Assembly: GCA_002104905.1 (NCBI GenBank)
Contig: MCFE01000902.1
Coordinates: 1-27,517 of the forward strand
From: Basidiobolus meristosporus CBS 931.73
Lineage: Eukaryota > Basidiobolomycota > Basidiobolomycetes > Basidiobolales > Basidiobolaceae
Length of the DNA stretch: 27,517 nucleotides
Direction of reading: 5' to 3'
Part shown: positions 20,450 to 27,517 of the stretch, in pieces
Position numbering within the stretch: position 1 is the stretch's first letter
Layout of the letters: the number at the start of each line of letters is the position of its first letter
The notes under the pieces: model-generated
What the model saw: only the letters and a program-made list of their open reading frames with translations
What the model was told of the DNA's origin: nothing
Database searches by the model: none
Made by a program: the position numbers and the translations under genes

Positions 20450-21109
20450 TCAAATGGAGATGCCTGAGAACGAGTCTGAGGTTATGGTTGATATAGAGGC
20501 GGATTCGTCCGGGGCTTTATTGTAGGTCTCCCCTCTCAGTTCGATTATTTGCTGCTCTATGCATCTTAAAATATCCTTGGTGCAGCCTAAGGTAACTCCT
20601 ACACTAACGAGTCTTTCTTCCCAATCAACGACCAGATTGAACAGCCTTTTCCAGTCTGATGCACTGTAACCCAATTCAAGGGCGAGGCTCTTGCCCCTGT
20701 TTTGCAACAGCTGCTTCCATTTCTCCCCAATCATGTTCGAAAAGCGACTCCGCTTGATCTGATAACTCTGAACAGGGCTCTCCCAGATCCATATCAGATG
20801 GTGCTCCGGATTGGTGGTTGTGAGGTCAAAACGCTTGGCAAACTTGGTTATGGACAAAGTCATGGAAGTAAGCAAGTAAAAGCGCTGCTCCAGATTCAGT
20901 TCTCTCCCCCGTCCACCTAAGCATTCGTACCAATAAATGAGGCGCTCGAAATCAGAGCTGATCTGAGTATTTCTTCCTATATCATCTTCTTGGATGAAAC
21001 TGGCTATGTTGGAGATGTCCGAATGGCGACTACAAGCTTTCAAGACCAGCAGCTCTAGCTGCTCTTTATTTAGGCTTGAAATATGGCAAACTAGCTTTGA
21101 GTTCAGCAT
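20450..21109 (-). CDS. Possible Cut8/Sts1-like protein, 219 aa
   Basis: Single exon from ATG 21109. A TATATAAA at 21149-21156 lies about 40 nt before this ATG, which is why I prefer it to longer open starts. The start region (SKLVCHISSLNKEQLELLVLKA) resembles the N-terminal helical motif of Cut8/Sts1, the factor that tethers proteasomes at the nuclear envelope. A later stretch with HHLIWIWESPVQ and a following long helix loosely fits the six-helix bundle. The C-terminus is acidic and Ser-rich. Length is in the Cut8 range. The resemblance is faint and rests on pattern memory, so the protein could be an unrelated helical protein. There is no signal peptide or membrane segment. Confidence 0.6.
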   Translation of the reverse strand: MLNSKLVCHISSLNKEQLELLVLKACSRHSDISNIASFIQEDDIGRNTQISSDFERLIYWYECLGGRGRELNLEQRFYLLTSMTLSITKFAKRFDLTTTNPEHHLIWIWESPVQSYQIKRSRFSNMIGEKWKQLLQNRGKSLALELGYSASDWKRLFNLVVDWEERLVSVGVTLGCTKDILRCIEQQIIELRGETYNKAPDESASISTITSDSFSGISI

Positions 21110-21148
21110 AGTGTACCAACGAAATTGAGTAGCCGATGTTGAAAGACC

Positions 21149-21156
21149 TTTATATA
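21149..21156 (-). promoter_or_regulatory. TATA box of the Cut8-like gene
   Basis: TATATAAA on the minus strand about 40 nt upstream of the ATG at 21109. Confidence 0.55.
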
Positions 21157-21359
21157 CAACAGTAGATTCCCAAATGAAGTGAGGAGGAAGCAATCGGCAA
21201 ATAGAATCCCTCATAAATATTCGCCATGCAAGCACTACACCACTAGATCAAATTTGTCATAAGCATTGGCAGCACTTGGGTCCAATATCAAAAACCTGTG
21301 TTCCTTGGAATGCTGATAAAATTTTTGTCACCGGCCTTGTCTTGATAAACGATTTCCCT

Positions 21360-21726
21360 TTAGACTGACGGTGAACCAATTGGCGTCGGGATCCAGCTGG
21401 GCGAATCATTGAAACAGCTCTGTAGCCATATAAATATTACGCAAATGTCTGCTGGCCTCAACTCCATACGCTGGTTCTCATAATGCATCCAATACAGCTC
21501 CGTCCTTCTGATGTTGGTTGGGCGAGATGGGGGTGTGGACCAGAAACACACAGACGTATGTCGTATTTATGTCACAACGATGTTTTCGTAATTACCACCA
21601 AATTTGTCTTCCCTGCCAGGTTTTGGAATATTTGATCACAATGGTCTGGCGCGTACCATCTTCGATCTTGTGATTAGGCTGTGGGTGATGTAGGGTGGTG
21701 TTGACACTTTTGGGTTGATTCCACAT
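21360..21726 (-). CDS. Tentative small gene, 91 aa or longer
   Basis: From ATG 21726 the frame runs MWNQPKSVNTTLHHPQ... through IKYSKTWQGRQIWW to 21596. It then splices over 91 nt (donor GTAATT, acceptor AGAAG) to 21504-21360, reading TELYWMHYENQRMELRPAD... to a stop: 276 nt in frame, 91 aa. The acceptor is a CAGAAG pair; using the first AG gives an immediate stop, using the second keeps frame. A further upstream exon, 21782-21965, would join in frame through a 50-nt intron (GTTTGA...TAAG) and add LNRSQKRSLPKN...VKYETGAKIRVFED. No start codon was found for that longer form. I recognise no family. Composition looks coding, but every part is weak. Confidence 0.3.
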
Positions 21727-21990
21727 GACTGCTTATTTTCCTAATTGTTCATCTAAACCCTCTATTCTTGGCTGATCAAACCAGCAATCACTTCGTTGGC
21801 TTGAATGTGTATATTTCCGCTATTTATGATATCCTCAAACACTCGAATTTTAGCCCCAGTTTCATATTTAACTCTTTCAATGGTATTTGAGTCAGGCTCC
21901 CTTACCGTCTCCTTCCTGTTCTTCGGTAGAGACCGTTTCTGTGATCTGTTCAACCTAAAGCATTTCTAGACGAGTTTGAACTCTCCGTGT

Positions 21991-22015
21991 CCTTCTTTCC
22001 ACAAACGAAAGAAGG
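21991..22015. other. Perfect hairpin upstream of the coiled-coil gene
   Basis: CCTTCTTTC at 21991-21999 and GAAAGAAGG at 22007-22015 form a perfect 9-bp stem with a 7-nt loop, followed by GTTTT. It lies 66 nt before the ATG at 22081, so it would fall in the 5' UTR or core promoter. Confidence 0.5.
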
Positions 22016-22080
22016 GTTTTATTAACCTGGAACGTTTTTCTTTAGCGAATTCTCCTTTGAGCAATTTCACCTCCTACCCC

Positions 22081-23265
22081 ATGTGCTCGAAAAAAGCCAG
22101 CTCCAAAATTCTCAATAGCCAGTTCAAGCTAAATCACTTTCCAGAGGACGTCTCAAGTTCGTATAAAGTAGACTGGCTTTGTGGGGGGTCAACCTTCTAA
22201 TTGGCTTGTTTTTATAGAACCGTGCCCTTCTGACTCGATATTAAAGACAAAACATGCACATGGGTCGAGACACCTCTGGAAACAACAGAATAGCCCATTC
22301 TCGGGGTTGGCCACTACAGGAGGGTTTATTAGTTCCTTCGAATTAACACAATCAATCCAAGAGGAGAGCTATTTTCGCGAAGAGTTTCACAAGGACATTA
22401 GAGTATTAAGAGAGGATTTCTTAGAGTTTAGAGATAATATAACCAATATGTGGTCTCACTTGGAGGGTTTACAAGAACAAACTATCCAGGCTAAGCGTGA
22501 TGTTAATCACAGAGAGCTGCGTATAGGTATTTCAGCGAATTTTGTACCTTTGTACCCTGATAGCGTCGGATGTATATTGAGTTGGTGCTCCCTCTAGAAA
22601 ATCTTGAGGACGAATTAAGATTTACAACTGAGGCGGTATTTCATGTCAAGCAAGAGCTCGATTACTTAGCCAATTGCCAGGATTATTGTCATGAGTCACT
22701 TAAACAGTCCATGAGGATTGTCCAACACAAGATAATTGAGGTATGTACTGGTCCTTTTCATTGCAGGCTTAATGCAATCTAACCAGACCCTAGCTATGTG
22801 ACGAGCACTGCAAAACAAACGATCATATTCAGGCTACCAACAGCCTTTATGCTCGGTATGAATGCTCAGTGGAGAATTGGTTTGATGAATCCAGGCGCTA
22901 CATTCAAGCTACCCAATTAAACATACGCACCTTAACTGAGCTTCGACTAAGTCAGGTATGACGAGCGTATACACTACGATTTACTAACACTTAGTTATTC
23001 TAGTAACCAAACTATTTCTGTGTAGGATATTGGGAAGGGCGAGTCAAACCACAGACATCACCATCTCAAACTCCTTTATAAATTACCTGGCCCCATTGAC
23101 ACTGCAAACCTACCACCTTCTAATGCATTAGTCAGCCCTCTAGAGGGTCTTCTACGTTATTATTTAAATGCAACTAGAGGGCTTATCGACATCGTTAAAC
23201 TCTCCAGCTATTCGAGGCTGAAGGAGGAGGTGGGGGTGTTGCATTCATGTACTTTGTATCGTTAA
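22081..23265 (+). CDS. Coiled-coil protein of unknown function, 296 aa, five exons
   Basis: Exons 22081-22156, 22218-22526, 22598-22740, 22833-22955 and 23026-23265 sum to 891 nt in frame. Introns are 61, 71, 92 and 70 nt; the first has a GTTCGT donor and the last two have GTATGT and GTATGA. The first 75 residues are basic and low in structure. Residues about 80-190 are strongly helical with heptad-like spacing (FREEFHKDIRVLREDF, IENLEDELRFTTEAVFHVKQ). The C-terminal 100 residues include a second helical region (RRYIQATQLNIRTLTEL) and a Pro-rich turn. There is no signal peptide or membrane span. I do not recognise the family. It could be a cytoskeletal, spindle or scaffold protein, but that would be a guess. 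The frame is closed on both sides of each intron in the unspliced sequence, which supports the splicing. Confidence 0.65.
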
Positions 23266-23655
23266 CATGTAAATTTATGATTAAATGTGTATATTTCCGA
23301 TCAGATATGCCAAGTTAACAATTCTAATGCAAGTTTCAACGTGTGGTGTGAGAGCAATCGAGTTCAACGCGCCATTAATTTGTTTACAAACAAAAGCGAA
23401 AAAATGCTGGAGAATGTATGTGTAGTGGGCTGCTATGAATGAAAAGTCTGGGAGTAGAGTTGCTTTTGCCAACTTTGTAAACACAAACCCTCTAATAGAG
23501 AACCAAGAGAAAAGCCAAAAATAAGCAACATTCAGAAGTGTAGACTGTTCGAAAACAAAAACTCCGACAAGTGCTTTATTTTCAGCTTGGGGATACTTTA
23601 CATTGAACATCGTACCGTTGCGTATCATCTCAACATAACAAGTGAGCTGGATGAT
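23266..23655. other. Tail-to-tail gap, likely 3' UTRs
   Basis: Lies between the coiled-coil gene (+) and prefoldin 2 (-). A minus-strand open frame of 115 codons (23281-23628) starts with ATG but is AT-rich, hydrophobic and without motifs. Since it lies directly downstream of the prefoldin stop, I treat it as chance in the 3' UTR. Confidence 0.5.
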
Positions 23656-24117
23656 CTATTTCACTTTGATGTTGTACTTCTTTTGGAAGGCACCGAAATC
23701 CTCCTCCTTCTTCTTATAGTTTTGAAGTAACTGTTCGATTACTTGCTTGATCTATATATCCATTGTAAGTTTAGAAATTTAACCTGGTCAAAGATGAACA
23801 AATACTTACCCCGTCCTGGTTGGTTTGAAGGGCGGGCAGCACATCCTTCACAGTACGCTCAACTAAGACGCCTCCAACCAATCTGAAACATTTACGCTCA
23901 GGATCAAGTGGCGAAATGGTGTCGATGACAAGTCTGTACGAAAAAAGAGAATAAGGCACCCGGTCCATTGGCCAATAAGATGTAGAACATATAATTACTT
24001 GTGCTCTTCGGATTCCATCTCGAGCTCTCCGACCTTTTGTGCGATGGCTTGAAGCTCCTGCTTCATGCTGTTGAATTGAGCGACGATCTCTTGGTCACTT
24101 GGTCTCTTTTCTGACAT
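23656..24117 (-). CDS. GIM4: Prefoldin subunit 2, 112 aa
   Basis: Exons 23999-24117, 23810-23933 and 23656-23751 (introns 65 and 58 nt, donors GTAATT and GTAAGT) total 339 nt. This is a beta-type prefoldin, a subunit of the hexameric chaperone that hands nascent actin and tubulin to the CCT complex. The layout is two helices forming a coiled coil (SDQEIVAQFNSMKQELQAIA... and ...IKQVIEQLLQNYKKKEEDF) joined by a beta hairpin with the family motif ERKCFRLVGGVLVERTVKDVLP. The sequence and 112-aa length match subunit 2 (PFDN2, yeast Gim4) rather than subunits 1, 4 or 6. The end, FGAFQKKYNIKVK, is also typical. Confidence 0.93.
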
Positions 24118-25276
24118 TGTAATGATGGGGCAATGAAAGATACAACCTTGCTACTAAGAAAAAGGCTGGATGAAAAAGGTGGCATTTTTTGATCGAACCA
24201 AGATTGATAGAAAAAAAATGTGAAAAACAATGCAACTCCGCTTAAATCAAACCTACTGCCAGTTTGATTAAATAGATCCATTACGCCCTGCATCCCTACC
24301 CTGGCTAACTCAATCAACACGAAATGTTGCTTATATCGGAAATAGTATCAGCCTGCAATGTTGATGAATTAGCTGGGGATGTAGACGATGCAACGATCCT
24401 AGTTTAATTCTCCGCGTAAAACACTTCTCTCAACTTGGATTGATTGATTGTATTGGCAGTCAACCGGAGATTTCCCAACAAGCCGCTAGCTGCAATCTAT
24501 TATATCACTCAAACTGTCAACAACCTGCTTCCGGATTACGCATCACTATGATAGAATGGAGAATCCAGGTTTCTTGTTGTTGCGCAGGAATAAATTCATG
24601 TGAATGCAATGCCAAAAATATTGGCCGTCATACTGCATGTGCTGACCCATTGATGCAGTTCGTTTGGAGCTGCGTATCCCAACTGCGCATCTTCTCATCT
24701 CGTGCGGCACATAGGCATATGCCTCTTGATCAAGAAGATCCATTGTTGGCACCGCAATGCAGGCTTATATTGTGAGGCCATGATGCAATCCAAACTCATG
24801 TACGCTCTTCAAGAATCACCGATTAGAAATGGGATTTACAGCCGATTCATGGGATGCTACGGATTACCCCGTTTCCGTAGTATTGAGCCTCGAATTTATG
24901 TTGTAACTATGTTCATGATATTGACTGTTGACTCAGATGCATATGTCAAACACTCAGGTATCTAAGATCAAAGTGTACGATTGGATCCCCCTCAACCCCT
25001 GACTAGTTACTAATCTGTTTTTTAACTCTCCTGTAAAACAGTCCGGTTTTGCATTTGCCAAGTCCAAGCTTAAGAAATACAGGGAAAAGGTTGGGGATAG
25101 CTGCTGATTGCCTGCGATTAGATTCCTAACTGTAATGTCGCAGCCTTGTTCCTATTTTGGAGTACTACTTATAGATGGGTGTCATTCCATATCTTAAGCG
25201 CGGTCTCTTTATCTTATTATCTGGATATTGGCTGGGGTCCATTCTACTGGGATTTCTTTCACAAAAATTCAAGCGG
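24118..25276. other. Divergent intergenic region with unassigned open frames
   Basis: About 1.2 kb between prefoldin 2 (-) and IFRD (+). Overlapping open frames at 24440-24775 and 24702-24965 (+) and 24546-24752 (-) show no motifs. A short stretch after a good acceptor (AAACAG, ending 25042) reads SGFAFAKSKLKKYREKVGD and a stop, which is coding-like, but no upstream exon joins it in frame. I call no gene. Confidence 0.4.
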
Positions 25277-25284
25277 TTATAAAG
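25277..25284 (+). promoter_or_regulatory. TATA box of the IFRD gene
   Basis: TTATAAAG about 80 nt before the ATG at 25361, followed by a C/T-rich tract at about 25320-25336, again a typical fungal core promoter. Confidence 0.5.
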
Positions 25285-25360
25285 CAACACCTAGCCTCGT
25301 AGGATACATCTCATTTTTGTTACCTCCCCCCTCCCCTTGGACAACTGCAGTATTCTGGAA

Positions 25361-26912
25361 ATGACTCATTCCACTCCCAAAAACCTACTAAAGAAAGCTG
25401 TAAGGAGCTCAGGGAAAGCTTCTAACCACTCCCATACTCCTACCAGCAGTCGTAATGCCTCCGACTTTGAAGACGAGGTGTTTTCCGAAGGCTCCGATTC
25501 CACCATAGATTCGCTATCCAGCTTTCAAGACGACTGGAGTATTGTCGACTGGAATGACGAGTTCAAACGCATTATTGAAGAGTTATCCGAAAAAAGGACG
25601 ACGTAATTAATGCCTATTTGGTAGATCACCGTCACACCCATAAACTAAATTCGGTTAACTGTACAGGACCCGCGAGTCTACTCTTCTAAAGCTTATCAAG
25701 GCCTTAAGCCATAAATTCCTGGACGAAGACCTACAATTGCAGAGTGAATCGATCATTGACACCCTTAAAAAATGCCTTAAAAAATCGGGAAGTGCCAGGG
25801 AAAAGATCCTGGCCTCCAAAGGTATTTCTTTCGTTCACTCAACTCATAATTCTTACTGATCTCGCATTTGCTCAGCCATCACCCTTTGTTTCATCACTCT
25901 CGGTGCTGGGGAAGAGAGCCTTTATAAAGATGTCTCGCCAATCCTGAAGAATATCGTCCACAATAGTGCAGAGCCAGAGGTCTTATCGGCGGTAAGTTTC
26001 TTCCATTGGCTTCATAAATGAATACCACACTAACATATTGGATAGGCTATTAGCGCTTTAGCAATGATATGTTTTATTGCCAGTTCAGACGAATTTGAGA
26101 CGTTGAAGCTCATGGATATGTTTGCCATCGTTTTCAAGGATTCACATAAGTTGACCCAAGCAGCCATAAGTGCCATAAATGCCCATGGATTATTGTTTAC
26201 TACAGTATCACCTCGTCTTGGACGCAGTATGTTTGACAGGTAATTGCGGTATTTGTTGACCATTGCTTGTGACAGTGACTCACCAAGTGTCTAGCGTCAT
26301 GCCAGTTTTGACTCGCCTTTTGGAATCGCCTAATACGGCGCTCCGTGTAGCCAGTGGTGAGAATATCGCCTTAATGATCGAGACACTGCGTGATGATACG
26401 GTACGCCAAAGTAGATAATCAGCTTTTCCACTGGACGCTTGCTTACGGGCTTTCTCTAGTCTACCAACTTTCGATATGATGGAATTCAGAACCTGACTAG
26501 ATCATTAACCGCATTGGTAACGGATAGCAGAAAGCATCGCTCAAAGAAAGACCGCTCCACTCAACGCTCCGCCTTTCGGGATATCGTTAGCTCAATAGAG
26601 GAGAGAAATCCCCCTGAGCTTAAGCTAAAGTTCAGAGGCGAAGTCATCACTTTCACCGGCTGGAGCGAGATCAAACAGCTTACTGCTTTTCGTGAGGCGC
26701 TTGCCGAAGGCCTACACGTGCATTTCCAGTATAACGAGCTTCTTCACGATATCTTCGATGTTTCTTTAGCTCCAGACGCTGAAGGGAGCAGTGGCTACTT
26801 GCCAAGTCTGGTGGTTTCTCCGAACTCAGAGTTATCCAAATTAAGGACCCAAGGTATGGCTAAACAGCGTCAGCAGCGTAGTAGGTACGAAAGCTTCAAT
26901 GAGGACGACTAG
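25361..26912 (+). CDS. IFRD (interferon-related developmental regulator) homologue, 421 aa
   Basis: Exons 25361-25602, 25667-25821, 25876-25991, 26046-26239, 26295-26400 and 26460-26912 total 1266 nt. Introns are 54-64 nt. The N-terminal 50 residues are Ser/Thr-rich, then an acidic patch, then a HEAT/ARM-like helical array: ESTLLKLIKALSHKF, DTLKKCLKKSGSAREK, AITLCFITLGAGEES, NIVHNSAEPEVLSAAISALA and RVASGENIALMIETL. The last exon holds KHRSKKDRSTQRSAFRDIV and the IFRD C-terminal domain with ELKLKFRGEVITFTGW, LTAFREALAEGLHVHFQ and YNELLHDIFD. Animal IFRD1/IFRD2 act in transcription and bind inactive ribosomes; a ribosome-associated role is the most likely one here, by family. Ends in a basic, Gln/Arg-rich tail. 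Confidence 0.9.
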
Positions 26913-27307
26913 TATACACTTTCACAGGCTATTCTGAGAAGCATATAGAGATAATTATCGATTTTAAAGCAAAACTCCTCTATAAAATATATAAATATAT
27001 CGTGTCGTGTCGTGTGGATATGATTCAATAGCTTAATACATATATGTATATTTGACTAAACCTGTACTGAACCATATTCAATCCTCAAGTCCTTGAACAA
27101 TAAAGCAGTAACCTTAATAGGTATTGCAGGCGAACTACTGGCAACTAGATTTTATACATTATTGGTTGATATGTGAATGGTAACTATGGCAGGAGTTTTG
27201 AAATTGGCCCAAGCTACTGAGTCATGGCCATCAAGCCAAAATTGAACGTCGTTGATAATTAAAACTAATTATATTTATTATTTTCAGGGTTCTTTACAAT
27301 CAGTCAA
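26913..27307. other. Tail-to-tail gap, AT-rich, no gene seen
   Basis: Probable 3' UTRs. It contains three tandem TCGTG units at about 26999-27016 and an AT-rich stretch around 26983-27000. Nothing else was found. Confidence 0.5.
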
Positions 27308-27499
27308 CTAAAATGATACGGCATCGAGCATAGTTCCCAAAGTTTGCACAATGTTGTTACACATTACGTCTTCAACGGTTTCTTCCAAGTGGCGTTTGGG
27401 ATCCTGTTTGCCAACGTGGCGAGTCTTTAATTGATCTGCACTGAGAGTGGATTCCTCCTGAACGGACTTATTGTATGCCTCAGCAAGAGAGAGCATAGC
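27308..27499 (-). CDS. Last exon of an unidentified gene, partial
   Basis: A minus-strand exon begins after an acceptor (TTTTAG at 27500-27505) and reads AMLSLAEAYNKSVQEEST...HLEETVEDVMCNNIVQTLGTML to a stop at 27308 (63 residues plus stop). The upstream exons lie beyond the right edge of the window. The segment is helical, acidic and basic in turn, without a motif I can name. An in-frame ATG at 27496 could make it a tiny complete gene, but the acceptor directly before it favours a terminal exon. Confidence 0.45.
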   Translation of the reverse strand, partial: AMLSLAEAYNKSVQEESTLSADQLKTRHVGKQDPKRHLEETVEDVMCNNIVQTLGTMLDAVSF

Positions 27500-27517
27500 C
27501 TAAAATACGAATTGGTT

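Noticed and set aside
23281-23628. 115-codon minus-strand frame with hydrophobic stretches
   Set aside because: AT-rich, no motif, and immediately downstream of the prefoldin stop codon, so it is most likely 3' UTR.
26999-27016. Three TCGTG units in tandem
   Set aside because: Too short to be a meaningful satellite and lies in a 3' UTR-like gap.
1-27517. Search by eye for tRNA, rRNA, CRISPR arrays, transposases and LTRs
   Set aside because: No T-loop (GGTTCRAATCC-like) in a tRNA context, no regularly spaced repeats, and no reverse transcriptase or transposase motifs were seen. A tRNAscan or Infernal run would be decisive.

Overview
This window is nuclear DNA from a fungus. The genes are compact and intron-rich. 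Most introns are about 45-75 nt with GT...AG ends and CTAAC/CTAAT-like branch sites. The gene content also fits a fungus: a CipC-like DUF3759 protein, a tyrosinase, a secreted M28 aminopeptidase-like protein, a Crc1-type carnitine carrier, a Jip5/WDR55 homologue and a possible Cut8/Sts1-like protein. An IFRD homologue is also present, a family I associate more with basidiomycetes and early-diverging fungi than with yeasts. I cannot fix the phylum from sequence alone. I see no transposase, reverse transcriptase, CRISPR array, rRNA or tRNA.

Layout, left to right: coding-like scraps (1-780); a single-exon carbon-nitrogen hydrolase (+, 1700-2572); a nine-exon M28 aminopeptidase-like gene (-, 3036-4578) that has lost most catalytic and metal-binding residues; a divergent pair of small membrane-protein genes (-, 5151-5426 and +, 5682-6003); an MM3350/pRiA4b ORF-3-type gene (-, 6300-7329); a long gap; a CipC-like gene (+, 9624-10037) convergent with a tyrosinase (-, 10263-11842); Jip5/WDR55 (+, 12910-14488); the carnitine carrier (+, 15625-16697); threonine dehydratase (-, 17567-19413); a Cut8-like gene (-, 20450-21109); a tentative small gene (-, 21360-21726); a five-exon coiled-coil gene (+, 22081-23265); prefoldin subunit 2 (-, 23656-24117); an IFRD homologue (+, 25361-26912); and the last exon of a gene that runs off the right edge (-, 27308-27499).

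The exon structures were assembled by hand from splice sites, frame and recognisable protein motifs. For M28, tyrosinase, WDR55, the carnitine carrier, threonine dehydratase, prefoldin, IFRD, the MM3350-type gene, the coiled-coil gene and the 69-aa gene, the summed exons are an exact multiple of three and end in a stop. The genes do not form a pathway cluster. They are a mix of housekeeping functions (translation and ribosome biogenesis, protein folding, isoleucine synthesis, acylcarnitine transport) and secreted or stress-related proteins (tyrosinase, CipC-like, M28-like).

The most unusual feature is the M28 gene. It keeps its frame across nine exons, a TATA box, a signal peptide and the fold-defining cysteines, yet both catalytic/metal glutamates and two zinc histidines are replaced. 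That pattern suggests a secreted pseudoenzyme.
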